64,000 nucleotides of DNA from Symbiodinium natans (GCA_905221605.1 CAJNDS010002645.1:255854-319853), one strand, 5' to 3'. Shown: positions 28,494 to 40,362, numbered from the stretch's first letter. The notes: generated by a model from the letters alone, not told the origin. A program made the numbers and translations.

Positions 28494-31256
28494 TAGCCGG
28501 ACTTGTCCAAGAAGACCTGAAGGATCACGCCGCAGGCAGACACCACACACGTCAGGCCTGGACACCCTGAGCCCTGACTACCCTAACTACCCTATGAATC
28601 CCCTTCCCCCAAGCCCTGCACCCCGGCAAGCGCCCTCCGCGCTCGGGCCATTCCCTGCACCTCGACCATCTGCTTCTCCAGAACCTCAGCAGGAGCATAG
28701 AATGGCACGGGCGTGCGGTCTGGCGGTTTAGGTGACTGACCCCAGCCTCCAGACGCCTGGACAGGTCCCAGTCCTCATTCTTGAAGAAATCGACCCTCCT
28801 CGCCAAAGGTCACAGGAGTCATCAGTTTCCATCTTTAATCTGGACTGTGTCGCCTGAAATTTTTCACAACACTCAAGAGGTCTACGTGTGTGTGTGTGTG
28901 CAAAACATTCGGATGGACATGTGACTTCATTCCGATGCAGATGCCGTGAATTCATCTTCAGGCCCAAAGGTGTGTTACAGAGAACGCTCAGCCTCTCACA
29001 AACCATGTCCTCTCCAGAGAAAGGAAGCTCAGTGCTGCGTAGGCAACTGCCAGAGATGGGCACACCTTGCGGAGACGCAATCGCACTGCGATGTGGTACG
29101 CCAATCTTTTGCTTCGCTCAGTTCCTTAAGGCTTGCCCTAAACCCTAAACCCTAAGCCCTAAACCCCAAACCCCAAACCCTAAACCCTGCATAGTGATAG
29201 GTTTTCTTTTTGCGGCCCAGGAGCAGCTGCCTCGGCAGACTGTGGCGACGTGCAAACCGGCACACCTGAGCGCGGGCACGGCCCCAAAACGAGCGGAGAA
29301 TTCGATGGGTGCGAGCTTAAGAATTGAGTCACCGAGAGTATGCTCATTCCATTCTCACAGAACTTGCTCATAAAACTCACAGAATCGCCGTAGAAAGAAT
29401 GCGAAAGGCACTATACAGCAATGAGCAGTCGGTTTTAGGAGGGGGCCTCGCAAGGTCGCCTTCACCTCATCGAGCCGCTGTTGCCAGACCTCTGCCGACA
29501 GCTGGCCGAGGCTCTCGGCCACCTCCTCCCGCTCGTGCGTCCACAGAGCGACTTCCTCCTCTTGGATTCAGGGGGAAATTCGGGCGTGCTTTTAGGGCTT
29601 GCATGTCGGCCACGATATAAGGTTGTTCGTGGTGACTTTTCAGGAGTGTTAAGAAAAAATATGGGTAGTTCTCAAGAGGCATGTGAGATCATCTGATCCC
29701 TGCTGGCTCTCGTGAAACAAGTTCACGGGTCCACTGCATCCGAGTCTTCTGTGGTGGGGTCTGCACCCTGCATGGAGCAAGCAAGCAATGCCGGCTGTGT
29801 GCAACTTTCTGCACTCTCAATGCAGAAGTCGGCCCAAACACATCTGCCTGCCGTGTGTCTTCTGGCACCTTCTCCATTGCGTCTCCGCTAGACGAGTCCA
29901 CGGAAACGTCCATGTTCGCCTTGCACTTGCAGAAGAGGACTACATGAAGAATGTTTAGTCAACGCATTGAGACCATCCCGATGCGGTATGGTCCCTAAGC
30001 AACCCCCGCCAGCGCCAAAGCTGTCGTGCAGCCAGGAAGCCATCGTCTCGGACAGGCGATCTGCAGCGGCGGTCCGCCCATCGGCTCCCAGATCCATGAG
30101 GTCCTGTAATCTCACGGATACTACTTTCACAATGCTCCAGAGACACGCCCAAAAAAAAGGGGCCCTACAGGGGCCCTTTAGGAATCTCCTGGGGCAGCAC
30201 CGCCTCAGGAAGCTCCTGGCAAAAGCGTGCTGCGCAAAAGCAGCTGTGATGTAAACCGCTTCTTCCCTCTCCATCTCCTCGCCTCCACGAGGGCTTTGCC
30301 CCACTGATTGGGCGAAGTCACCTTGACCAGATGCAGGTGTACCGGTGCACATATATACATATACATGTAGATAAATATATATATATATATATATATATGC
30401 ATATATACAGATACATGTATAAATACTTATATATATATATATATATATTTTTTTTTGTATATAGCGGTATAACAGGGTAAAACCTCTCAGTGGCACGGAA
30501 CAACCCTCGCAACGCCTGCTCGGTGAGTCCCCGCAATCGGCAACGGCCCACGCATCGGACCTGCACCTTTTTCAGCGGCAGCTTGGGAATTAGTATAGGG
30601 GCCTAAATCATTAGAATAGGGTTTTGGGGGGGGGTATGATAGCACATTCATAAAGGGGACCGTAAGGGAAAACTACGAGTAGCTACTCCCTGCGAACTTG
30701 TTTTTCGCAGGGAACGGGGACTGATGCGGCAACAGCACTCAGCGGCCTTGCGCCCGTGCATTCCCAGGTCGTCGCAGGCAATAATCTCTACCAGGGAAGC
30801 GACCTCTCATGCCACTTGCAGGTACTTGCAGGAGGGCCACAAGCCTGGAGCGTTGCACGTTGTTGCACCCTCAGATGGCGACCGGACAAACTTGGGACTC
30901 ATCCTCGGCTGAGGGAAGGACTGTGAAGAGTCAGATTTGGAACACAACTGTCAGCGCAGCGCAGCAAAGCGCTCCCGAGATTCGATTTACAGGCAAGCCT
31001 CCACGTACAACATGCAAAAGATCCCTTTGTACTCGCCCCTGGCCGCGTCGATCATGCGTGCCCAGCCTCCCGTGCAACAATTACAATGCTTACAATGCAA
31101 ACCAGCAACGTTCGTAACATGGTGCTCTGCGCAGGGTCTCTGAAGCTACGGTTTACAAACCACCTCGATGCAGCCAAGCTGCGAGGCTCAAACAAGTGCA
31201 TCCTCTTCGTACGGCCTGGAAGGAGAAGGTCGTTGATGCCAAACAGGATAACGGGC
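28494..31256 (-). CDS. LON substrate-binding-domain-like protein
   Basis: Exon 31180-31256 reads PVILFGINDLLLPGRTKR then MHLFEPR, close to the start of the Lon N-terminal (PUA-like) domain (consensus P-L-F-P-L..LFPG....L.IFEPRY). Exon 31066 downward continues in phase: SWARMIDAARGEYKGIFCM. Exon 30747-30803 reads VASLVEIIACDDLGMHGRK and joins 30516-30566, VQVRCVGRCRLRGLTEQ, matching the later beta strands. Probable further exons: from 30277 (EMEREEAVYIT), from 30103 (DLMDLGADGRTAAADRL), 29466-29558 (31 codons, EEVALWTHEREEVAESLG...), about 28747-28798 (VDFFKNEDWDLSRRLE), 28628-28684 (VLEKQMVEVQGMARARRAL) and a last exon at 28494 (VFLDKSG then stop). No AAA+ or Ser-Lys protease part is seen, so it is not a full Lon protease. 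Several downstream joins are tentative and these exons could belong to a second gene. Confidence 0.55.
29135..29190. repeat. CCCTAAA repeat cluster
   Basis: Seven or so CCCTAAA/CCCCAAA units, in the intron between LON-gene exons 29466-29558 and about 28798. Confidence 0.85.
30355..30462. repeat. (TA)n microsatellite pair
   Basis: Two TA runs separated by a GCATATATACAGATACATG spacer and ended by a T run, inside a LON-gene intron between exons 30516-30566 and about 30277. Confidence 0.9.
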
Positions 31257-31519
31257 CTGAATCTCCATGTGCCATGAACTTGCTCGGAGCACGTATTCGG
31301 TAAACGCCGGAAAGCACAGTTCAACCGAGATTCACTTTGAGCTCCTGCCAAAACAAGTTGTGCGTGCCACTCATGTTCAACACACACACGCACACACATA
31401 CTTAAACTTGGTGATGGGAGTCAAAGTTAGAGGAACAAAAAGTTGTCCGATTGGCGGTGGTTTGTTGGATTCTGTGGCCAACACAAGCGGTCCGCAAAGA
31501 ACAGCAGCAGCACTCCTTC

Positions 31520-32680
31520 TCATTCTCTGGCGTGGAATGCAGCTGCCGCCAACTGCTCAAACTGGAAGAGCCTCCTGCTGTCCTCATACGAAGGCCAACA
31601 GGAAACATCAACTCCAAGAAAAACACCAAAAAAAACAACGTGTGCCGAACCTCGTCTGCTGACGTACATACAGATCAGCTTTATTTTCAACATTGATGTC
31701 CGTTTGAGAACCGGTTCCGTGTCATGAGGCCTAGAAGCATCCCAAGCCCTAAACCCAAAGCTGGCAGGTTGCAATGCGTTGGGAATTCCGGTGTTGCTGG
31801 GCTCGGAAACCGTCCGCCGAGAAGTAAGCGCACGTGACCGGTGCAACCCGGCCTCCGGCTCAGAATCTTTGATTGCTCCGAAAGCTTCAGAGCAATTTGG
31901 GGCCGGGACCACTTGCAGCGCAGCGCATGCCGCAAAGATGGAGCTCGACGCGCCTTTCACAAGACCCATCCCAACCGCAAAACGGCACGACGATTCACAA
32001 CTTGCGCATTGCTGCAACCGAAGCTGCCTCGCAACTCCTCCCATGGAACAGAGGCCCGTGACCTCAGGCAGATGAAACATGTCATGTCATACGCTCAAAG
32101 ACCTCAGTGGTTTCGAAAGATCCGAGAGCCATGCTTTGTGGGAAGCGAAACCCCTGGCTTGAAGGTCGGTTTCTAACTGCATGCGATGGGCCACTAAGAT
32201 TACCAGGACTGCCCAGACCATTTGCTCCTGCCTGGGTGCGCTGAGCTTACCAGCCGCTCGGGCACGGTAGGAGATGAGACCCAGGTGACTCCATTGCAGC
32301 GTATCATGTGGACTAGGGTGTGTACTTTCTTGGTTGTTGTTCAGTTTTAATGCTGAATGTCGCGTAACTAACGTCATCCAGGCAATACGGTGTGACGTTG
32401 ATATCCATCACACACAGCAAATGACCGGCTGCAATGGAGCGGTCATGCGTCAGCTGGCAAGTCTTCACCAACCTGGTCACGAAGTTTTCAACGCTGGTTG
32501 TTTGACAGAAGTGTCCCCTGACATTTTGCTTCAAACTAAAGAACAATCCAAAAAAAACAAACGGCTCCAAGAGCACACCGCAATCTAAACTGCCCTAATG
32601 TAATCCGCCGAGGCCTCGGAGGTGTATAGGTTGTCAGAACAAGCACCCCCCTCCAAATCCTCCCCCCACACCCAAAGCCA
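31520..32680 (-). other. No assigned gene; possible 5' exons of the LON-like gene
   Basis: A 561 bp minus-strand frame ends at 31520 and another segment near 32200-32300 (MVWAVLVILVAHRMQL) could be exons, but I find no splice pairs that join them to the exon at 31180-31256. Composition is ordinary. Treat as unannotated. Confidence 0.3.
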
Positions 32681-32811
32681 CCCTTTTTTTGCCTCAAATG
32701 GGTACCCCCCCTAGGAAACCGGGGTCCGCAAGCGGACGGCTCGCCAGGACCAAAGGCAGTTGAAGCCCCTCCCAGCAGGCGCCCATCCCCTTTTTATTCT
32801 GCCCCCCCCTT

Positions 32812-32866
<55 letters not shown>

Positions 32867-33600
32867 AGTGGGGGGGCTCATGGGAATGGGCCTCTATTAA
32901 TGGTTGGGAGAGGTTGTTTCGTGTAGCCTGCTGTCCTGTCAAGCTCAAGCCCTTCCCCAGGGAGGGGCGGGGGCAAGGGGGGGGGGGGCAACCCGCTGGG
33001 TGAAAGGGAGCAGGGGCGGGGCAAGGGGGGGGGCAGGGGGCTCCATGGGCCTCTATGAAAGGCAGGGCGGGGCAGGGGCCCCCCCCACCCCCCCCCCCAC
33101 CCACCCCCCCACCCCCCCCACCCCCCCCCAAACCTTCCGGGGCCCATGAAAATGGGCCTCTATTAATGGTTGGGAGATTTCTGTGAAGATGGGCAGGGGG
33201 GCAGGGGGGGGGGGGGCAGGGAAAAGGTAGGGGGGGGGGGGGGAACCCGCTGGGTGAAAGGAATGGTTGGGATGTTTCGTGTGGCTTCCTGTCAAGCTTG
33301 TGGCTTGAGGGGGGGGGCAGGGCGGCAGGGGCGGGGAGGGGGGGGGGGGGGGGGCAGGGCCCCATGGGAATGGGCCTCCATTAATGGCTGTCAAGCTTGT
33401 GGGGGGGGGGGCAGGGCGGGGGCAGGGGGGCAGGGGGGCCCAGGTGGGAGGCCCCATGGGAATGGGCCTCTATTAATGGTTGGGAGAGGTTGTTTCGTGT
33501 GGCTTCCTGTCAAGCTTGTGACACTCAACCACCCCCCCCCCCCCCCTTCCCCTGCCCCCCTTCCCCCCCACCTCCCCCTGCGCCCCTTAGCGGCCTGGCT
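32640..33600. repeat. Poly-C / G-rich block with duplicated 30-70 bp units
   Basis: Starts with a 53-base C homopolymer (32813-32865). After it, a unit containing CCTCTATTAATGGTTGGGAG, and usually TTTCGTGTGGCTTCCTGTCAA, recurs at about 32886, 33150, 33260 (partial), 33375 (partial) and 33465. The copies are separated by G runs of 7-20 with GGCAGG spacers. Pro/Gly-rich frames on both strands are artefacts of this block. No gene seen. Confidence 0.9.
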
Positions 33601-33639
33601 CAAGCCTACGATCAATCCAAGCCGAACCGTCTTGAACCC

Positions 33640-33765
33640 TACTCCCAAAAAAACCCTAAACCCCAAAGCGTGAACCTTGAGCCCTAAGCCCTCAATCCTA
33701 AACTAAACCATAAACCATAAACCCGGAACCCTGAACCCTAAACCCTAAACCCAACCCTTATTGCT
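33640..33765. repeat. CCCTAAA-type repeat cluster
   Basis: CCCTAAACC, CCATAAACC and CCCTGAACC units over about 120 bp in C-rich orientation, directly after the poly-G block. Confidence 0.85.
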
Positions 33766-33769
33766 TGGG

Positions 33770-34915
33770 GTCCAGCGACTTGGGCGCTGCGGAATCACCA
33801 TGCTCACGCGGATGCGCTGGGCCGGGCCGAGGCGGGTCGCGTAGCGTTAAAATTACAAACCTCAAACACAGCTGTATGGGAAGTGGGTCATTGAATGGTG
33901 TCAAGTCTGAATCACTCGCGACACTTCAATCTTCTTACCACCACGCAATAGCGAACGATGCGGGAGTTGGCGCACAGGTGATACAAAGATCTCAGAAAGC
34001 AAGCCGCGAGAAGCTAAAACCATTCTGTCATTCATTCATCCGCGCTACTAGCCCTGCATCCTCAAAACCCAACCCGTGCACACCCGTGCCTCCTTGCGCA
34101 CAAAATATTCTTGAAGCATCTCCCACTCTGCAGCCGGCTGCTCTTCTTTTCCAAGCAGGACGCCGAGCGCGCATTGTTGTAGGCGGAGATTCATTCGATC
34201 ACCGGAGCCAAGGGGTCAGTGAGGCTCGGGATTTCCAACAGTTGGGCCAAAGAGGCTTAAGGTTTCGGGTTTGGGGTTTAGGGCGGGGAGTAAATTCAAA
34301 CAGCTTCAAGAGGATGTCTAATTCTACAAGGATTGATGGCGGTTTGTCTATGGATGTAATGGGCCTAAACCCTCCACCCAAACACCCGACAGGTCAGGCG
34401 TCGAGGTTCGTGTACTAGCGGCGAGACAAACGATAACGCCAACGCCCTTTCGCTACTTTATCCCCATAACACAAGGAAACAAAGTTTCCTTATCGGATTC
34501 AAAATATAGTCCTCCTTAGAAAGTGATGGCCTCCCTGCAGCTACTGTTACAAATACTCTCAGACGAGTAACCGGCCATTCTTGTTCCCTCTGCCTGCTGC
34601 TACAACCACTACCGGCACCCCGACACTATCATGCTCGCAAACTCAACTCTATGCCTCTATGCCATGGATTCATGGGCAGCTCACTGGATATTGTATTATG
34701 GCCCAATGCTGAGTCTCTGCTTGGGCAGAAACCGAGCACAAGCCCCAAGCCAAGTGGAAGCGACAAGCCAAACCGCTTTTGGGGCGGGCTTGCTATGAAC
34801 GTGTGAGAGGCCGGACTGCGATTTCGTTCCACAGCACCTCTGAAGACTTGAAAACGGCGACTGCTGCTGGGTAACAGCTTGACAAACAGGCTGGCACTGG
34901 ACCATCGTTGTTCCA
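33770..34915. other. No gene recognised
   Basis: Ordinary composition with one short TTTAGGG patch (about 34262-34282). A plus-strand frame at 33765-34418 has no recognisable motif and no matching splice context on either strand. A fragment at about 34414-34450 resembles the tail of the dispersed repeat at 38247-38300 (CTAGCGGC, AGACAAACGATA). Confidence 0.4.
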
Positions 34916-34917
34916 TA

Positions 34918-34950
34918 CTGCTACTACTACTGCTTCTGGTACTACTGCTG

Positions 34951-35005
<55 letters not shown>

Positions 35006-35028
35006 CACTACCACTACTACTAGTAGTC

Positions 35029-35074
<46 letters not shown>

Positions 35075-35103
35075 CAGTAGTAGTAGTAGTAGTAGCAGAA
35101 GTA

Positions 35104-35163
<60 letters not shown>

Positions 35164-35233
35164 ATAGTAGTAGCAGAAGTAGTAGTAGTAGCAGTAGAAG
35201 TAGTAGAAGTAGTAGTAGGAGTAGGAGTAGGAG

Positions 35234-35300
<67 letters not shown>
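34918..35300. repeat. Self-complementary trinucleotide array (CTA)n-(TAG)n-(CTA)n
   Basis: About 100 bp of CTA/ACT repeats, then about 215 bp of TAG/AGT repeats with a few AGC/AGA interruptions, then about 65 bp of ACT again. TAG is the reverse complement of CTA, so both switches make the array palindromic on a large scale; it could fold into hairpins or a cruciform. Poly-Leu, poly-Val, poly-Ser and poly-Thr frames are shadows. Confidence 0.95.
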
Positions 35301-35301
<1 letters not shown>

Positions 35302-35657
35302 GTACTACCCCATACAGCCCAATACTAACTCAACAGTGCAAGCTGCAAGTTGCAGGGCCAACAAGCTTAAAAATCGCCTGTGCCTGCGAGAGGGCCACGA
35401 TTCTTCTTTTATCAACATCAAAGTTGCGTAACAGTTGTAACAGGCTGTTGAAATCTGCTGATGTGCATTATGCTGTAATACCGTTCTGACTCTGACACAT
35501 TACACCTCAAATGAGGCATTCCTGATGGCCTGACTGGCCACCCTCTGGCAGCCTTCCAGCTGCCCATCAAAAGCTTCGGTCAAGAAGTCTGGCACAGCCT
35601 GACCTAAGGTTTGGGGTTTGGGGAAGCCGTAGAGAGACTGCGAAAACCCAAGTTAGA

Positions 35658-38600
35658 CTAGAACCAAGTGAGAACTTTTTGGGCACTTGCATCCGGGAAA
35701 CCTTTGGCAAAGTCAGCCGCCGTCCAGTTGCGCGAATTGCGCAAATCCAGCTTCGCGCCAGCTGCCACCAAGGCGGCAGCCGCTTCGTACTGTCCCGACA
35801 TGACAGCTGCCATCAGTGCAGTCTGACCACCAAGGTGATATGCCCATGTTGTCATAAAGGTTGCCTTGCTGCACCGGTGCTGGATGGACTTTGCGGTGAA
35901 GAGGACATGTGCAGCGGTGTTGCTGGACATCGTCGCCTGTACATTCGCATCGACCCGCAACTCCAAGAGCCTTTGAACAAGCTCTGCGCTGCCTCCACGA
36001 ACCCCTGTAGCAGCCAAAAGGGCTTTAGACAGGTCTGCCATGCGCAGATGCGGTCCAACTTGAACCACAAGCTCCTCCAGTGCTGCAAGCGAACCGAACA
36101 TGCCAGCAATGTCAAAGGAGTTCATGCCAACCACATTCCTTTTGACGAGACCTTGCTCATCCAGCTGAAAGGGGCAAAGGACTACCATTTGCGCTAGTTC
36201 CAGGATGTTTTCCATATAGACAACGCCGCAGAAACAAACATTCTTTTGCTTGCTACGAAGAGTCTACCACCAGCTTGGCAGATAATTCGGATGGCCTCTG
36301 GATCGTTTGCCATAGCTGCCACAGTAACGTCTGGATAGAAGTTGGAATCGAGATTGGCTTTGGCAGAGATCAAGAAGCGCATCGCTGAGTGGTGCTTGAA
36401 AAGGATGCCTAGACTTCAAACGTCACGGTGTGCGACAAAACTCAGGACACTTAGTCATGTCCCAGAACCCTGGTCTGTGAAGTGAATCCCCCACGTAACT
36501 CACCGCCCTCTGTTGCAAAGACTCCCCGGCACAACCCCTCAACCCCCTTAACCCACAAACCCTAAACCCTAAACCCTGAACCCCTACACAACCCAGGCAC
36601 AAATCTGTAGCGGCTGAGCTCCAATAGGTATCCCCGACTGCGGCTGGTCCTTGCGGGTCCAATGGTTGATGTTGGCCTCGGCTCTTGGAGGTTTAGGGTT
36701 TTTTAGGGTTTGGGGACTTTAGGGTTTAGGGTTTGGGGACTTTTAGGGTTTTTGGGTTTGGGTTTCTGGGTTAGGGAGTTGGGTGTCGGGTTCAGCATCT
36801 CAATTTCAAGCATTCACTAGTCAAGCCCGCTACTCTGGTAATAACAATATACCCACCCACACGCTTGGATCCCACAAGAATTCAGAAAAACTTCCACTTG
36901 TTTCTCTATGGCACTACCTGAGTCCTACAGGCCAGATGCCTAAAGGCTAAGTCCTAAGGCCTTAAACCCTAGATCCTGCTGGAAGTCCAAGAATTTCTTA
37001 CGCCGGGCCCTCAGGGCTTGTTTTGTGCTCGTAAGCTCCCCACCGCACCGTGCCAAAACACTGCACAGAGGAGCACAGAACCAGTTGCCCATTAAAGCCA
37101 CTAAGGGCACGGGGGGCGGTTTCAGGCAAGGCCAGGGCTTTGCCACCTGACCCCCAAAACACTTTGCCCACATGTCATGTGATGGAGAGGTTTAGGGTTT
37201 AAGGTTTAGGGTGTGGGTTTCGGGGTTCAGGGGTTTAGGGGGGTTCAGGGCTTTTCGGAGTTTAGGGGTTTGGGAGTTTAGAATTTTGGCGGTTTAGGGG
37301 TTTAGGGGTTTAGGGCTTAAGGCCCAGGGCCTGGTACAGAACAATACAATACACTGCGACAGAGCAAAACTCTGGAAACATTCGCGTGGTACTGTACTCT
37401 TCTCTAGTAACCTTACATAAAGCACACTCCGAGTAGTCCGTGACATACTCTATACTCCCGCATGAAAATAATATTACTCATATCCCCTTGGGCTTTAAAA
37501 AACAACAATAAACAATAATTCCCAAGGGGGATATAGTACTCTATAGTGCACTGCTGGCCTTCAGCTTGAGCAAGCCCTTCAGCACCGCCGTGTCCCCAAG
37601 AAGCGCGGCGTAGTGCACCGGCGCCCAGCCCGACCTGTCAAAGTCCCTGACCGTGGCAAAGCCGTTCTGGTAGAGGAACTGGTGCGCCGCCTGGGCTGCT
37701 TTATCTGCCTCTGTGGTCTCATCCGGCTCGAAACCAGGAACTAAGTCCCGTATCGGACTTGCAGGCAGACCTCTCAGATAAAAGCCCTGCATGTTCAGAA
37801 GCACGCGGTAGGCTACGAGATCTTGCGCCTGCAGCAAAAATCTCAGCTTGCGAAGCACCGCACTTTGAAGAACCATGGCAAGCTTATCGCGATCCTCTGC
37901 TTTTGTGTACTGGCCCTCACCTGCAGAACCGCCCAGTCCGCTTAAGATGGAGGATACCAGTTCCACCGCTGTGCTGCTCTTTATCATGATCCAGCTCTGA
38001 TCCTTGGAGAGCTCTCGCAAGACTCTTTCCACGCGGCACCAACCACCTTGGCTGGCTTCTGAACCTCCCCTAAAAGTCTAACTTTTAGGCTCCAAGAATG
38101 TAGTTTCTACCGAAACCCCCAAAAGGTTAGCGTCCTAAGAGCCAGAATAAGGTCAAGCCACGCTCTGCCCAAGTGAAGGATGTGAACACTTTCTCAAGTG
38201 AAAGACTCTCGACCACAGGGCAAAGGGCGAAGAAGAATCGGCACCTGCTAGCGGCTCAGACAAACGATACCCCCACGACTGTCCCGCGGTATGCTCTAGA
38301 AGATTGGTAAATCCATGGCAAGCGTAGATGAGCCTGGCATTGCAATCAAGATTTTCCTAGAATTGAACATTGAAAGAGGCCAGCAGGTTACTAAAAGCTG
38401 GGGGTCCAATCCCATGGTGGACTCATACCTCTTGTTCGACAACATCTTCTAGGACAGGTGAACTCGAAACCCATTTGGCCACCCTCAACTTGGAGGCAAT
38501 GTAGGTCCACTGTAGGTATCTCGTCACGTGTAAACATCAATATCTATGGCGGGAGGGAACATGCAGCTGCTAGGACGCCTACACTCACAACCAAGCTGAT

Positions 38601-40362
38601 GGTAGACGTATCTCTCCTCTATGCTCCATATTCTATAGGTGTTAGGGAGGGTTGCAATCAAATCTTCCATCGCACGAGATGGTATTTATCCCATACCAAG
38701 GGCGTGAGATGATGCGACCTTACAATGGTGACTTGTTGAATAGGCGCCCCAAGCCCGTGAACCGAAAGCTCCACATCTCAAACCTCAAGGGCTTCAGCAC
38801 AAGGAGCCCCCCCCCCCCTTGCCTTGCAACGTACGCCGGGATGCTGTCGATGGCCCGGGACAGTTGGCTTCCCTCCCGTCTCCGTTGGCTTCCGTCCTGT
38901 TTTAGTCAGGGTAAGCAGATTTAGCATGTTGTACTGCACTTGGGCTGTCAAGTGTTAAATGCAACTTCCAGGGCGTCTGTTGATCTGTGTTTCTGGGTCC
39001 AGGCCATTCTACACAGAATGTTGTATGCCACCGTGCCGCAGCATACAGTTCAAGTTTTTGGAGGAAACAAGACAAACTTGAACCCAAAACCCCTACCCCC
39101 TAAACCCTAAACCGAAAATTTGGACCTGAAACCCTGGCCCAGGCCTGGAAAGGGTTTGGGCTGAGGGCTTAGGGCAGTAAGTTACAAGATCCGTCATTCT
39201 TATAGTATGAATAGAGTATTCACAATATGTATTATGATAATGCTATTTCTTGTATGAATACACTCTTACTATTCGTATGAATCATATTGTTCTTCTTCTT
39301 ATTTTTCGTCTTGTTCTTCTTATTCTTCTTCTGATTATTCTTCTTATTCTTCTTATCAATATTCTTCTTCTGCTTCTTCCTCTTCTTCTTATTCTTATTG
39401 TTTCTTCTTCTTATTATTCTTCTTCTTTGTTTGTCACTATTCTTCTTCATTATTATTCTTATTCTTCTTCTTCATTCTTCTTCTTTTCATTATTCGTATT
39501 ATTCTTCTTATTATTCTGACTTATTATGGTTATTATTCTTTTTATTCTTGTTATGTTTACTCTTATTACTACTTCTATTATTACTATGATTATTATTCTT
39601 ATTATCATTATTGTTTTTATTGTTCTTGTTGTTTCGGTTTTGGGTTTAGGGTTTACCCCAAACCAGGTCCTGACGATCAGAGGTGTACCATGAGGCGCAG
39701 CTCTCCAGCTGTGGGCACGAGAAGTAATCGTACCATAAAAACCTGGGAGAAGGTTTGGGGTTTAGGGTTTCGGGTTTGGGGTTTAGCGCCCATGGGTAAA
39801 GCTTCAAGCCAGTTACTTTTGCATCCGAAACGTTGCCAAAAGCCAAGTTGTTTAGTTTGTTGCGACCGCAACCTTCAGCCCTGAATTCCCGACAATGCAC
39901 TCATTCCGAACCCAACACAGACTAAATACTCCCAAAAATGCCGTTGCACCTTAACATCTCTTCCAGAACATACAGGAACTCTTGAGACACCCGACCTTGG
40001 ACTTTATAGGCAGAGGAGCAGTGGCGCCGCTTTGAGATCAGCCGTTGGCACAGGTCTCGCTCGAGGCACATGAACCTGGGATCGTCCAGGGAGCCCAAAC
40101 AAGTTCTTTTGAGGAACAAGGGGCTCTTGTTTGGGCGCCCTCCAGATGTCTTCCCAGACACCTCCGTGAATCCATCCACAGGGATGTGGTGCAGATTCGA
40201 CAGCATGTGCGTCAGGGCATCCTGCAAGACGCGCAGCTGCTTGCTCTCTGGGTCCGGGTGCTGGTTGCCAACCCATTGATGGGAGACAAAGATGGCATTG
40301 CCCATGGATGCGTCAAACTCCACCAACCTTGGGTCCACTTTGAGGCTTGGCAGAGACAGGGT
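35658..40362 (-). CDS. TIR-like 'SHxW/WYDY/GWCRxE' region with C-terminal ankyrin repeats
   Basis: Exon about 40350 to 40162 carries NAIFVSHQWVGNQHPDP and KQLRVLQDAL and stops at GAG before GTGTCT. The exon starting 39742 reads FLWYDYFSCPQLE. Exon 37559-38046 starts GWCRVERVLRELSKDQSW and ends in an ankyrin unit, SGWAPVHYAALLGDTAVL. Exon about 36268-36384 (MRFLISAKANLDSNF) and terminal exon 35658-36164 (168 codons, then stop) add ankyrin repeats (GGQTALMAAVMSGQYEAAAA, LVAAGAKLDLRNSRNW). The order F-[IV]-S-H-x-W, W-x-D, W-C-x-x-E is like a TIR fold (first strand, loop, and the WC..E helix that bears the catalytic Glu in NADase TIRs). That reading is inference. Exons are missing between 39.7 and 38.05 kb (candidate near 38437-38510, ending GAG before GTATGA) and between 37.5 and 36.4 kb. 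Confidence 0.65.
36535..36790. repeat. Paired C-rich and G-rich telomere-like clusters
   Basis: CCCTAAA units at 36541-36583 are followed by TTTAGGG/TTTTGGG units at 36690-36790: opposite orientations within 150 bp. Probably intronic in the ankyrin gene. Confidence 0.8.
37188..37322. repeat. TTTAGGG variant cluster
   Basis: GTTTAGGG, GTTCAGGG and GTTTAGGGG units over about 130 bp, between ankyrin-gene exons. Confidence 0.8.
38048..38176 (-). repeat. Dispersed repeat, copy B, abutting an exon 3' splice site
   Basis: Copy of the repeat at 611-742. In gene sense its last bases (AGAAGCCAGCCAAG) directly precede the exon that begins at 38046. It contains the inverted pair CCTAAAAGT / ACTTTTAGG. 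Confidence 0.6.
39280..39635. repeat. TTC/TTA-rich pyrimidine tract
   Basis: About 350 bp of TTCTTCTTATT-type repeats, mostly T and C with A. It lies in the gap between TIR-like-gene exons and would be a purine-rich intron segment in the transcript. Confidence 0.9.
39750..39786. repeat. TTTAGGG cluster before an exon
   Basis: TTTGGGGTTTAGGG units; in transcript sense they end at the CTTCTCCCAG acceptor of the exon starting at 39742. Confidence 0.8.

Noticed and set aside
31520-32080. 186-codon minus-strand frame
   Set aside because: No recognisable motif and no splice connection to the LON-like exons; left unannotated.
32694-33673. Pro-rich and Gly-rich frames up to 223 codons
   Set aside because: They follow the poly-C and G-rich duplicated block and exist in all frames.
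34879-35489. 149- and 193-codon plus-strand frames of poly-Leu/Val and poly-Thr/Ser
   Set aside because: They arise from the CTA/TAG trinucleotide array; no flanking domain or splice context.
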